Positions 8,820 through 17,451 of a DNA stretch of 45,678 nucleotides are shown in pieces. Both the position numbers and the translations under genes were made by a program. Position 1 is the stretch's first letter. Each line of letters starts with the position of its first letter. This DNA is from Ruminococcaceae bacterium UBA3215 (GTDB lineage Bacteria; Bacillota; Clostridia; Oscillospirales; Ruminococcaceae), in NCBI GenBank assembly GCA_002363155.1, contig DEWH01000011.1:1-45678 (forward strand). The letters run 5' to 3'. The notes beneath the pieces are model-generated. The model did not search any database and was not told where the DNA came from. It was given only the letters and a program-made list of their open reading frames with translations.

Positions 8820-8907
8820 TCAAAATGCAATAATAAAATAGATTTTTACCATTTTTAAGAATAATTTTCATATTATTATAAAGCCTGCTGTCCTGTATTG
8901 CCAAAGA

Positions 8908-8938
8908 AAAATGCCTTCTGAAAATCAGAGGGCATTTT
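8908..8938 (-). terminator. Terminator of the GGDEF gene
   Basis: A 14-bp stem (8908-8921 with 8925-8938, one G-T wobble, 3-nt loop) ends in TTTC on the minus strand. It lies 41 bp past the stop of the GGDEF gene. Confidence 0.75.
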
Positions 8939-8978
8939 ATTTCTGTTAAGCCAAAAATACAACAAACGATTTGCCGGC

Positions 8979-10043
8979 TCAATGCTCCGGGAATGTGTCA
9001 CCTTCAAGCCGTATTCCTGTGGCAATGATCTTTGAAAGGAAGTACATCATCGCGCACTCATCTTCCTGCCAGATACGGTGGCTTCTCGGTTCCGCGCATA
9101 TCAGATATCCGTCTGTATCGTCTTTCATTCCTATGCGCGAGACCATTACCGTCTCCATATTATGCTTTTTCATCACATCATAGAAAACCGGAGCCATGTC
9201 TTTCAATTCTTCGATATCATTTGTGCGGTAGATATCATCTTTCATCAGCTTCTTGATATCATGCACATCCTCGCTGAAATTGCTTTTCAGGACAGAACGC
9301 ATTATATAATTGCCGTCCATATAGTAAAGATCGGTTATTCCGATCTCGTCCATAAGCATAGGAAGTACCGAACGGAACTTGCTGTCCATACCACGGACAT
9401 GTTCACAGTTCCTTGCTATCGCCTGCATTATGGTGCATATACCGTGACCTGCAAGCTTCTTGATCTCTATGTTTCTGTGCTTTTCCTCGACGTAGATTAT
9501 ATAGCAGTTTCTGCCCTTGCTCTTGCCGCGGTACAGTGTCTTGTCTATCATCGAAAACAGCTCGTCATAATCGGTGCTGTCGTCCGGGAATGTGGCACAG
9601 CCTATCGTTCCGGTAATGAACGGACTGCACGATGTGAAATGATAGCTTCTGCGAAGTACCGCGCCGTCGTTGTACAGTGCGGTGAAAAACGCTTTTTTGT
9701 CATCATATTTAAGATGCACGAGATCAATAAAAAGGAGCTCATCACCGCCGAAACGTCCGCCGACACCGAACCCGTCGATATATTCCGAAAGCGATGCCGA
9801 CACATTCCGGAGAACATCGTCTCCGGTGCTGTGTCCGTATGTATCGTTCACGAACTTGAAATTATCAAGATCAAGCATCACGAAGCTGAAAGGAATATTA
9901 TCCGCAATCAGCGATCTCGCAAATCCGAGGATATACGCTCTCGAAATAAGCCCGGTTAGCGGATCGGTGATATGCTCGAGTCCGGTGGTCCGGAGCACAT
10001 CGGCAAAATAATGATATTTTATGAGCTGTTCGATCTTATACAT
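8979..10043 (-). CDS. GGDEF domain protein with a C-terminal GAF-like region (putative diguanylate cyclase)
   Basis: A soluble protein of 354 residues. The GGDEF domain fills about 20-185: DPLTGL (27-32), the metal-binding LDLDNFKFVND (57-67) and the active-site loop RFGGDELL. The signature is GGDEL (99-103) instead of GG(D/E)EF; the catalytic acidic residues remain, so cyclase activity is plausible but not assured. No RxxD inhibitory site lies just before the loop. The remainder, about 190-350, looks like a GAF-type sensory domain. The usual order is sensor then GGDEF; here the GGDEF comes first. It has its own promoter and terminator. No other c-di-GMP gene is in the window. Confidence 0.85.
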   Translation of the reverse strand: MYKIEQLIKYHYFADVLRTTGLEHITDPLTGLISRAYILGFARSLIADNIPFSFVMLDLDNFKFVNDTYGHSTGDDVLRNVSASLSEYIDGFGVGGRFGGDELLFIDLVHLKYDDKKAFFTALYNDGAVLRRSYHFTSCSPFITGTIGCATFPDDSTDYDELFSMIDKTLYRGKSKGRNCYIIYVEEKHRNIEIKKLAGHGICTIMQAIARNCEHVRGMDSKFRSVLPMLMDEIGITDLYYMDGNYIMRSVLKSNFSEDVHDIKKLMKDDIYRTNDIEELKDMAPVFYDVMKKHNMETVMVSRIGMKDDTDGYLICAEPRSHRIWQEDECAMMYFLSKIIATGIRLEGDTFPEH

Positions 10044-10100
10044 TGTAGTTGACCTTTCTGCATACTGTCACAGGCATCATATTTTCATACCCTAAATTTG

Positions 10101-10129
10101 ATTATACATCATTCCGATGAAAATATCAA
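10101..10129 (-). promoter_or_regulatory. Promoter of the GGDEF gene
   Basis: Minus strand TTGATA (10124-10129), 17-bp spacer, perfect TATAAT (10101-10106), 57 bp before the start codon. It marks the boundary from the pectin operon, which ends at 10198. Confidence 0.75.
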
Positions 10130-10197
10130 GTGTTTTTCAGATATTAAATATCAGTTATTCCTTTTCTGCTCCGGATCCGCTGTAAATTGGGCTCAGA

Positions 10198-11592
10198 TCA
10201 CTTTGTAAAATATTTTACAGCGTTGTTGTAGCTGATATCCTTCACTATCTGTCCCACAGTCTCGATATCGTTGGGATATTCGCCGTTCTCGATCAGAGTT
10301 CCGAACATATCGCAGAGTATTCTTCTGAAATACTCGTGGCGTGTGTAGGAAAGGAAGCTTCGGCTGTCGGTAAGCATACCCACGAACTTAGATACAAGAC
10401 CGAGCTGTGAAAGAGCAGTGAGCTGTTTCTGCATACCGTCCTTCTGATCGTTGAACCACCATGCGGAGCCGAACTGCATCTTTCCTACGATGCCGCCCTG
10501 CTGGAAGCAGTTCATTATTGTAGCTATGACCTCATTGTCACGGGGATTGAGACAGTAGAGAATAGTCTTGGGAAGCTCGTCGGTGCTGTCAAGAGTATCA
10601 AGCAACATGGAAAGCTCTTTTGCGAATGTCTGATCTTCGATAGCGTCGAAACCTGTGTCCGGTCCCAGCAGACCCATATATCTGCGGGAGTTGTTGCGCA
10701 GCGCACCTATATGGTACTGCTGTACCCAGTGAAGACGGGAATACTGCTTTCCGAGATGTACAAGGATATAGCCCTTGTACTGTCTGATCTCGTCGGGAGT
10801 GAGGTCATCGCCGGCGAGAGCCTTCTTTACGATCTTGTCAACCTTGTCCCTGTCGGCAGGCTTGAACATTACCACGTCGAGAGCGTGATCGGAGCATACG
10901 CAGCCTACGCTGTCGAAATACTCGATACGCTTGGTGAGCGCTTCGCAGAGACTGTCGATACCGTCGATACGAACGTCAGCTGCATCGGCAAGCTTCGCGA
11001 TATACGGAACGTAAGTCGGAAGCTCGATATTGATCGCCTTGTCGGGACGGAATGCGGGATATACTTCCACATCAAATGTCCTGTCCTCTTTGAGAAGCTT
11101 GTGAAAATGCAGATCATCAATAGGATCGTCGGTAGTGAACAGCTTCTTTACGTTGCTCATAGCAATGAGCTTTCTCGCGGTAAGTGTTTCGAGCTTCTTG
11201 TTGCATTTGTCAAAAATGTCCTTCGCAGTCGCGGGAGAAAGGATATCGTAGATATCGAAGTAGCGCTGGAGTTCAAGATGCGTCCAGTGGAATATCGGGT
11301 TTCCGATAGCGTAGGGCATTACTTCCGCATACTTCATAAACTTTTCAAAGTCGCCCTTGTCGCCGGTTATATAGCTTTCGTCAACGCCCATTTCGCGCAT
11401 AAGACGCCACTTGTAATGGTCGCCGCCCAGCCAGCATTCGGTTATCGAACCGAACTTTCTGTCATTGTAGATCTCCTCAACCGGAAGGTGGCAGTGAAAG
11501 TCGAATATCGGCATATCCTTTGCGTAATTCTCGTAAAGAGTTACCGCTGTCTCATTGCTCAGGACAAAGTCCTTATCAAGAAATTTCTTCAT
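10198..11592 (-). CDS. uxaC: Glucuronate/galacturonate isomerase
   Basis: Isomerises D-galacturonate to D-tagaturonate (and D-glucuronate to D-fructuronate), the first step in breaking down released uronic acids. At 464 residues it has the family length. The metal-site segment DFHCHLPVEEI near the N-terminus, TTDDPIDDLHFH, and HWTHLEL, all typical of this amidohydrolase-superfamily enzyme, are present. An AAGGAG site precedes the ATG. It is the last gene of the long minus-strand series, 18 bp after uxaA. I see no clear terminator in 10130-10197; a palindrome TGTAAAATATTTTACA overlaps the 3' end of the gene. Confidence 0.95.
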   Translation of the reverse strand: MKKFLDKDFVLSNETAVTLYENYAKDMPIFDFHCHLPVEEIYNDRKFGSITECWLGGDHYKWRLMREMGVDESYITGDKGDFEKFMKYAEVMPYAIGNPIFHWTHLELQRYFDIYDILSPATAKDIFDKCNKKLETLTARKLIAMSNVKKLFTTDDPIDDLHFHKLLKEDRTFDVEVYPAFRPDKAINIELPTYVPYIAKLADAADVRIDGIDSLCEALTKRIEYFDSVGCVCSDHALDVVMFKPADRDKVDKIVKKALAGDDLTPDEIRQYKGYILVHLGKQYSRLHWVQQYHIGALRNNSRRYMGLLGPDTGFDAIEDQTFAKELSMLLDTLDSTDELPKTILYCLNPRDNEVIATIMNCFQQGGIVGKMQFGSAWWFNDQKDGMQKQLTALSQLGLVSKFVGMLTDSRSFLSYTRHEYFRRILCDMFGTLIENGEYPNDIETVGQIVKDISYNNAVKYFTK

Positions 11593-11610
11593 ATTATATG
11601 CTCCTTGTTT

Positions 11611-13098
11611 TTATAATGTTACGCCCGTCTTGAAAAGGGCGATATCACGCGAGTTATAACGTTCGTTGACCGTCTGCTGTCCGTTTGCGACTGCGACAAC
11701 CAGGTCGGTCAGCTCTTCAAGCTTGCTTTCAAATGACGCACCCGCGGCAATACCGCCGGCGTCGAAATCTATCCAGTTCGGCTTTCTTCCGGCAAGATCG
11801 GAATTTGTGGAGATCTTTACCGTCGGCACAAATCCGCCGAACGGCGTTCCCCGCCCGGTTGTGAACAGCACCAGATGACAGCCTGCACAGCCGAGATTCG
11901 TTACCGCCACCATATCATTTCCGGGTCCGTTCAGCAGGTTAAGCCCGTGCGAAATCAGCGTATCGCCGTCGAACAGCACATCGCATACTTCGCCGGAACC
12001 GGATTTCTGCGTACAGCCGAGGGATTTGTCCTCAAGAGTGGTGATGCCGCCTGCCTTGTTTCCGGGCGAGGGGTTTTCATACACAGGTTGGTCATGCTTC
12101 TGATAGTATTCCTTGAATCCGTTGACAAGCTTCACGATCTTACCGAATGTGGCTTCGTCCTTCGCTCTGTCCATAAGCAGCTGCTCCGCGCCGAACATTT
12201 CCGGCACCTCGGTAAGCACCGTAGTACCGCCTGCCGCCGCAATATAATCGGAGAACCGCCCCACAAGCGGGTTTGCGGTAATCCCGGAAAGACCGTCGGA
12301 ACCTCCGCATTTCAGCCCGACTTTAAGGCAGGAGATGTCCTTCGGTACACGCTTGTCGTCCTTTGCACGTTCGTACAGCTTTTCAAGCAGTTTCACGCCT
12401 TCCGCGATCTCATCCTGTACTTCCTGCGCAACAAGAAATTCAGTGCGCTCCGTGTCGTAATCACCGAGAGTCTCCCGGAAAACGTCCATTCTGTTGTTCT
12501 CACAGCCGAGTCCCAGCACCAGCACTCCCCCGCAGTTCGGGTGCTTCACCATTCTCTGGAGAAGCAGCTTTGTGCGCTCGTGATCCTCGCCTATCTGTGA
12601 ACAGCCGTAGGGGTGCGTGAAAGTATAGCAGCCGTCGATGCCGGGCAGGTCGCCGTGCTTCTTTGTGAATGCGGCAGCGACAGCTCTCGCCTGTGCGTTG
12701 ACACAGCCTACCGTGGGTATTACCCACAATTCGTTGCGTATGCCGACTTCGCCGTTCTTACGCTCATAGACATTTACAGTCCGCGGCTCAGCTTTCTTTG
12801 CAGGAGCAGGTCCCTTGCGGTTGTATGTGTATTCGAGAGTGCCGTCAAGACATGTCGCCATATTATGGCTGTGGACATGCTCGCCGGGCGCTATATCGGC
12901 AGTTGCCTGTCCGATGACCTCGCCGTACTTTATAACTCTTTCGCCTTTTTTTATCGGGCGCAGCGCGAATTTATGCCCCTTTACGATATCTTCCGCAAGT
13001 GTCACGCCCTCGGCTGACTCGCCCTTTTTCAGCGCGGTCAGAGCTACTCCCACCGAATCCGACGGTGAGATAACAATAGTCTTTTTCATCTCATTCAC
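11611..13098 (-). CDS. uxaA: Altronate dehydratase
   Basis: Dehydrates D-altronate to 2-keto-3-deoxy-D-gluconate. The 495-residue protein has the small N-terminal SAF domain (about 1-100, with the HSHNMATC segment) joined to the large UxaA domain containing GCSQIGEDH, a further cysteine segment GLGCENNRMD and GLKCGGSDGLSGITANP, as in Fe-dependent UxaA enzymes. Two starts compete: GTG at 13098, with AAAGGA 8 nt upstream, and ATG at 13089, which lacks a well-placed site. I keep the GTG; it overlaps the uxaB end by 8 bp and suggests translational coupling. Confidence 0.94.
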   Translation of the reverse strand: MNEMKKTIVISPSDSVGVALTALKKGESAEGVTLAEDIVKGHKFALRPIKKGERVIKYGEVIGQATADIAPGEHVHSHNMATCLDGTLEYTYNRKGPAPAKKAEPRTVNVYERKNGEVGIRNELWVIPTVGCVNAQARAVAAAFTKKHGDLPGIDGCYTFTHPYGCSQIGEDHERTKLLLQRMVKHPNCGGVLVLGLGCENNRMDVFRETLGDYDTERTEFLVAQEVQDEIAEGVKLLEKLYERAKDDKRVPKDISCLKVGLKCGGSDGLSGITANPLVGRFSDYIAAAGGTTVLTEVPEMFGAEQLLMDRAKDEATFGKIVKLVNGFKEYYQKHDQPVYENPSPGNKAGGITTLEDKSLGCTQKSGSGEVCDVLFDGDTLISHGLNLLNGPGNDMVAVTNLGCAGCHLVLFTTGRGTPFGGFVPTVKISTNSDLAGRKPNWIDFDAGGIAAGASFESKLEELTDLVVAVANGQQTVNERYNSRDIALFKTGVTL

Positions 13099-14527
13099 CC
13101 AGAAATTCCTTTAATGCAGCCATTTCGCCGTTTTCGGTGATGTTCTTTATATACCCGGCAACGAGACTGAGGTCATCGTCCACGTCGAGATCCTGTCCCC
13201 AGAGTTCGGCTGCCGACATAGCTTTCTTTGCTGTCTCCCGGATATCGGTGAGCTTCCAGACCTCTTTCCAGAAATCGAGATACGCTGCATCGTCCTTAAC
13301 CGGGATATCCTCATCTCCGCGTTTTCCGCGATAGAACACCGCAAGCGATGCGAATGCAAACAGGATATGTTTCGGAGACCTGCCGAACTTTGCGCGGTAG
13401 TCATTGTATGTGGGCAGCAGACGAGCCTTGAATTTAGACACGGAGTTCAGCGATATCGAGATAAGCTCGTGACGGATAAACGGGTTCATAAACCGTTCCA
13501 TGACTGCGGAAGCAAACGCGTTCAGCTCGTCCTCCGGCAGATCAATTGTCGGCTTTATTTCCTCGTTCGCAAGCTCTCTCACGAAACGTCCGACATACTC
13601 ATCGGTAACAGCTTCACGGACAGTGTCTATGCCGCTTAAATATGCAACCGGCATCATCGCGGTATGCGAGCCGTTGAGGATCTTGACCTTGCGCTGTTTG
13701 TAGGGAGTGATGTCATCGGCATAGATCACGTTAAGACCAGCCTTGTCAGCAGGAAGACGCTCCTGCACAAAGGGTTCTTTCCGGAGGACCCAAAGGTGGA
13801 AGACTTCACCCTTGACTATGCTTGTATCGGTGTAGCCCTGCTCCTCGCAGATCTGTTCAGCCTTGTCCTTCGGATAGCCGGGAACAATGCGGTCAACGAG
13901 GGTGTCGGTGAAGTGGTTGGCAGTATTGAGCCAGTCAATGAACTCCGCGCTCATTCCGTTGATCTTTGCAAGCTCGTTCAGCACCCGCTTCAGCTCTTCG
14001 CCGTTGTGGTCGATAAGCTCACAGGGAACGATCGCAAGTCCTTTTGACAGATCTCCGCCGAAATGATCGAATCTTGCTTTCAGAAATGCAAGCAGCTTTC
14101 CCGGAAAGCTCTTCGGGCATACGGAAAAATCGGTATCCGTTGTATCGAGGGCGATGCCGGCTTCTGTCGTATTGGAGACGATGACATCAAGATCATCGCT
14201 TCCCGCATATCCGAGGTATTTGCCGTACTCGGTGTAGGGATCGATGAAATCACGAAGCACATCTATTACATCACGGCTCTGTACTTTCTCGCCGCCTTCT
14301 ATTCCCTCAAGGCATACAGTGTACAGACCGTCCTGCTTCGCAAGCTCCTTCACACGACCGTGAGGCGTGGGCTGAACAACGACGACATCTGCGTTCATCA
14401 CGCCGCTCTTGTCGAGATTCCAGATTATCCAGTCAACAAATGCCCTTAAAAAATTGCCCTCTCCGAACTGGAGCACCTTTATCGGTCTCCCGGCGGAAGG
14501 AAAATTTGTTCTGTTCAGTTCTTTCAT
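13091..14527 (-). CDS. uxaB: Tagaturonate reductase (altronate oxidoreductase)
   Basis: Reduces D-tagaturonate to D-altronate with NADH. It is a member of the long-chain mannitol dehydrogenase family, 478 residues. The N-terminal nucleotide-binding domain begins near KVLQFGEGNFLRAFVDW, the middle holds PCELIDHNG, and the catalytic segment KVKILNGSHTAMMP is family-typical. AGGTGG lies upstream of the ATG. It overlaps uxaA, so uxaB-uxaA-uxaC form a tight block for galacturonate catabolism. The fructuronate reductase UxuB is a relative, but the uxaA/uxaC context favours UxaB. Confidence 0.93.
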   Translation of the reverse strand: MKELNRTNFPSAGRPIKVLQFGEGNFLRAFVDWIIWNLDKSGVMNADVVVVQPTPHGRVKELAKQDGLYTVCLEGIEGGEKVQSRDVIDVLRDFIDPYTEYGKYLGYAGSDDLDVIVSNTTEAGIALDTTDTDFSVCPKSFPGKLLAFLKARFDHFGGDLSKGLAIVPCELIDHNGEELKRVLNELAKINGMSAEFIDWLNTANHFTDTLVDRIVPGYPKDKAEQICEEQGYTDTSIVKGEVFHLWVLRKEPFVQERLPADKAGLNVIYADDITPYKQRKVKILNGSHTAMMPVAYLSGIDTVREAVTDEYVGRFVRELANEEIKPTIDLPEDELNAFASAVMERFMNPFIRHELISISLNSVSKFKARLLPTYNDYRAKFGRSPKHILFAFASLAVFYRGKRGDEDIPVKDDAAYLDFWKEVWKLTDIRETAKKAMSAAELWGQDLDVDDDLSLVAGYIKNITENGEMAALKEFLGE

Positions 14528-14558
14528 AATACTGCCACCTGTTCTGAATTACTGCGGA

Positions 14559-14596
14559 AATACCGTACAAAGCCCGTCGGGACATTGTGCGGTATT
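14559..14596. other. Intercistronic hairpin between the ABC ATPase and uxaB genes
   Basis: A 12-bp stem with one G-T wobble: 14559-14570 with 14585-14596, enclosing CCCGTCGGG-like sequence. In the minus transcript it comes 10 nt after the ATPase stop and has no U-tract, so it is more likely to protect or process mRNA than to stop transcription. Confidence 0.45.
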
Positions 14597-14605
14597 GCCA
14601 TTTTA

Positions 14606-15712
14606 TTATTCAAATGATTTTGTCTTTATGCGCTTTTCGGTCTCTTTGTCGAAAAGATAAACGCTCTCATACGGTATTGCAAATTCAAAGCTTGAACCAA
14701 CACTCGGAGAACTATGGGGATCGACTTTCAGAATGCTGTTGAAGCCGTCAAAGTTTACATAGACGTTGGTGTTGTCGCCGAGAAGCTCAACAAGGTTCAC
14801 GAAGCACTTAACCCTGTATCCGCTCTTTACGCGTTCGCCGATCACAGGGCGTATGCATTCCGGACGGAAGCCGAAAACTATCTCCCTGCCCTCATACTTG
14901 TCGAGCACGTCCTGCTCCGCGACTGCGCGGAGTTCGATCTGATTGTCGCTGAGCACAAGGTTTCCGTTCTTAACCTTGCAGACTACAAAGTTCATCGGAG
15001 GCTCGCCTATAAATCCCGCGACGAACATATTGACAGGGTTGAAATAAAGGTCGTAGGGAGTGCCGACCTGCTGGATATAGCCGTCCTTCATAACAACGAT
15101 CCTGTCTGCCATTGTCATAGCTTCGGTCTGATCATGAGTTACATAGATAGTGGTCGCACCTGTCTCGCGGTGGAGCTGGGTGATCTCCGAGCGCATCGTT
15201 ACTCTCTGCTTTGCGTCGAGGTTGGAGAGCGGTTCGTCCATAAGGAAGATGTCAACCTTGCGGATTATCGCGCGTCCTACCGCAACTCTCTGTCTCTGAC
15301 CGCCGGAAAGCTCTCTCGGAAGTCTTTCGAGATAATCGGTAAGTCCGAGGATCCGGGCGGTATTGTTCACCCTCTCCTCGATAACGTCATCGTCAACGCC
15401 CTGGAGCGTAAGTCCGAATGCGAGATTATCATAGACCGTCATGTGCGGATAAAGCGCGTAGCTCTGGAATACCATTGCAACACCGCGCTCGCGGGGTCCC
15501 ATCTCATTCGCTCTAACGCCGTCGATGTAGAACTCGCCCTTGCTGATATTCTCAAGTCCCGCGATCATTCGGAGCGTCGTGGACTTTCCGCAGCCCGACG
15601 AACCTACGAAAACTATGAATTCGCCCTTTTCTATCTCAAGGTTGAAGTCATGCACGGCGTGGAAGCCGTTCGGGTAGATCTTGTTGATCCCTCGTAATGT
15701 CAGATATGCCAT
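14606..15712 (-). CDS. MalK/UgpC/MsmX-type sugar ABC transporter ATPase (first of two)
   Basis: Powers sugar import at the inner face of the membrane. The 368 residues carry Walker A GSSGCGKST, LSGGQRQRVAVGRAI, Walker B IFLMDEPLSNLD, the H-loop THDQTEAMTMADR and a C-terminal TOBE-type regulatory domain. No permease gene adjoins it; the only permease pair in the window is at 31774-33756, whose own ATPase-like gene lies at 26919. It may be a shared ATPase in the manner of B. subtilis MsmX, serving several importers, or serve a transporter elsewhere. The frame has a GTG at 15724, but the ATG at 15712 gives the standard N-terminus. Neither start has a strong ribosome binding site. Confidence 0.93.
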   Translation of the reverse strand: MAYLTLRGINKIYPNGFHAVHDFNLEIEKGEFIVFVGSSGCGKSTTLRMIAGLENISKGEFYIDGVRANEMGPRERGVAMVFQSYALYPHMTVYDNLAFGLTLQGVDDDVIEERVNNTARILGLTDYLERLPRELSGGQRQRVAVGRAIIRKVDIFLMDEPLSNLDAKQRVTMRSEITQLHRETGATTIYVTHDQTEAMTMADRIVVMKDGYIQQVGTPYDLYFNPVNMFVAGFIGEPPMNFVVCKVKNGNLVLSDNQIELRAVAEQDVLDKYEGREIVFGFRPECIRPVIGERVKSGYRVKCFVNLVELLGDNTNVYVNFDGFNSILKVDPHSSPSVGSSFEFAIPYESVYLFDKETEKRIKTKSFE

Positions 15713-15756
15713 AGCGTTACCCACACTTTCATTCTTATTTGAGGCGATAAAGCCTG

Positions 15757-16593
15757 TTATCTAAGATCAAGATTGTTGATGTTGTCCATGTCGTCGTATG
15801 TCTGGTTCTCACCGCACATTCCCCAGATAAATGTGTAGTTGCTGGTAGCGGTGCCGCAGTGGATAGACCAGCTCGGGCTGATGACCGCCTGCTCGTTGTG
15901 CATGATGATGTGGCGTGTCTCCTGGGGCTGTCCCATCATGTGGAATACAACGTTGTCGCCTTCCAGCTCGAAATAGAAGTAAACTTCCATTCTTCTCTCG
16001 TGAGTATGAGCCGGCATCGTGTTCCACGAATTGCACTTGTCAAGCTCGGTCATTCCCATCTGAAGTGAGCAGGATTCGCATACTGCCGGGTGAATGTACT
16101 GGTTGACAACGCGCTTGTTCATGTTCTCCCCGCTTCCGAGAGGACGGTGGTTAGCCGTGTCCTTGGTGATATAAACGGTGGGGTATGTCTTGTGAGCCGG
16201 GCTGGAGTTGATGTAGAACTTTGCGGGAGAAGCAGGGTTTTCCGAACGGAATGCTATCTCCTTCGTACCCATTCCGATGTAAAGTCCGTCCTTGAAATCA
16301 AGTGCGTATTCTTTGCCGTCAAGCACTACCGTACCCTTGCCGCCGACATTGATGATGCCCATTTCGCGTCTTTCAAGGAAGTAGTCGGTGCCAAGTTCCT
16401 TTGTACTTCCGAGCTTGAGTTCGGTGTTCACAGGCATAGCGCCGCCTGCGATCATTCTGTCCTGATGAGAGTATGTGAGCGAGATCTCGTCCGCTTCAAA
16501 CACGTTGTCAATAAGGTAATTTCTGCGGAGTTTCTCGGTATCGTAGTACTTTGAATCCTCCGGGTGGTTGCTGTATCTTATGTCCAGTTTCAT
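15757..16593 (-). CDS. kduI: 5-keto-4-deoxyuronate isomerase
   Basis: Converts 4-deoxy-L-threo-5-hexosulose uronate (DKI), formed from unsaturated galacturonate, into 3-deoxy-D-glycero-2,5-hexodiulosonate (DKII). It is a 278-residue cupin protein. The zinc ligands fall at H196, H198, E203 (in AHTHERRMEV) and H245 (WSIHCGTA), the same numbers as in E. coli KduI. AAGGAG lies 11 nt upstream. It feeds KduD (19538-20293) and indicates that the cell also meets lyase-derived, unsaturated fragments, although no lyase is encoded here. Confidence 0.95.
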   Translation of the reverse strand: MKLDIRYSNHPEDSKYYDTEKLRRNYLIDNVFEADEISLTYSHQDRMIAGGAMPVNTELKLGSTKELGTDYFLERREMGIINVGGKGTVVLDGKEYALDFKDGLYIGMGTKEIAFRSENPASPAKFYINSSPAHKTYPTVYITKDTANHRPLGSGENMNKRVVNQYIHPAVCESCSLQMGMTELDKCNSWNTMPAHTHERRMEVYFYFELEGDNVVFHMMGQPQETRHIIMHNEQAVISPSWSIHCGTATSNYTFIWGMCGENQTYDDMDNINNLDLR

Positions 16594-16614
16594 ATTGCAT
16601 TAAACTCCTTGATC

Positions 16615-17451
16615 TTATATTCGTTCTTTGAGGTGCTGTACCGCGGGAACGATATCCTCGCCTGTCGTGCCTTCAAACACAAGGTTAGCGTCCGGGCAGA
16701 CTATCTTTATCTCCCCGAGTATCCGTCCGTAGTCGAAAATGCCCTTTCCGACACCGCACTGTTTCAGTGTACCGTCCTCGTTTACCGTGCAGTCCTTGAT
16801 ATGGAAAACGCATATCCTGTCTCCGAAAGTCTGGAGACCTTCTTCGAGAATATCGTACATCTGCCCGACATTCGACCCGTCGAGATAGTTGTACAGGTCA
16901 AATATTATTCTGATATTCCCCGCACCGATAGTCTTTACCGCCCGTTCGAGGGTCTTTACGTTCCAGCAGACATGCCCGAACGCACCTTCCATTCCCACAC
17001 TCACTCCGCAGTCCTGTGCATATTCACACAGACCGGCGAATGTGCGTATCACCCGTTCCAGTGCTTCTTCTGTACGGTTCTGAGGATTGTACGTCCACTT
17101 GTCACCGTTGTATGAGCCGGTCTCCGAACCGACGATATTACCGCCGAATTCCTTGGCGAGGGAAAGGTAGTCCCTGAATACCGCGATACCTTTGGCGATC
17201 TTTTCACCGTCCGGGTGAACCGGGTTGAAGTAGGCACCGATAAGCGGGATAGTTTTTCCTGCTTTCTCAAACACTGTCCGGAACTTTTCGGCACGTTCTC
17301 TCGTAACGGCTCCGGGGACATACGGAACATCATCGAGGCACTTGTACGCAACAAGCTGAACACCGTCCAGACCCAGCTCGTCAAGCCGCGCCGCAATGTT
17401 CTCTTCGCCCTTGACGCCGAGGTCATGAGCGCGTATAAAAAGCTTCATCAT
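16615..17451 (-). CDS. Sugar phosphate isomerase/epimerase-like TIM barrel, substrate unknown
   Basis: A 278-residue protein of the xylose-isomerase-like (AP-endonuclease 2) TIM-barrel family. SVGMEGAFGH, IIFDLYNYLD, VFHIKDC and LVFEGTTGED sit at places where this family usually binds a divalent metal at strand ends. Related proteins isomerise or epimerise sugars, or dehydrate inositol derivatives. The start overlaps the kdgK stop as ATGA and it is 21 bp before kduI, so it is co-translated with uronate genes. Every known step of the two uronate routes already has an enzyme here, so it may be a bypass, an epimerase for another pectic sugar acid, or a repair enzyme. Confidence 0.85.
   Translation of the reverse strand: MMKLFIRAHDLGVKGEENIAARLDELGLDGVQLVAYKCLDDVPYVPGAVTRERAEKFRTVFEKAGKTIPLIGAYFNPVHPDGEKIAKGIAVFRDYLSLAKEFGGNIVGSETGSYNGDKWTYNPQNRTEEALERVIRTFAGLCEYAQDCGVSVGMEGAFGHVCWNVKTLERAVKTIGAGNIRIIFDLYNYLDGSNVGQMYDILEEGLQTFGDRICVFHIKDCTVNEDGTLKQCGVGKGIFDYGRILGEIKIVCPDANLVFEGTTGEDIVPAVQHLKERI

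Noticed and set aside
10204..10219. Terminator at the end of uxaC
   Set aside because: The palindrome is AT-only in its core, lies inside the coding region and has no following U-tract.
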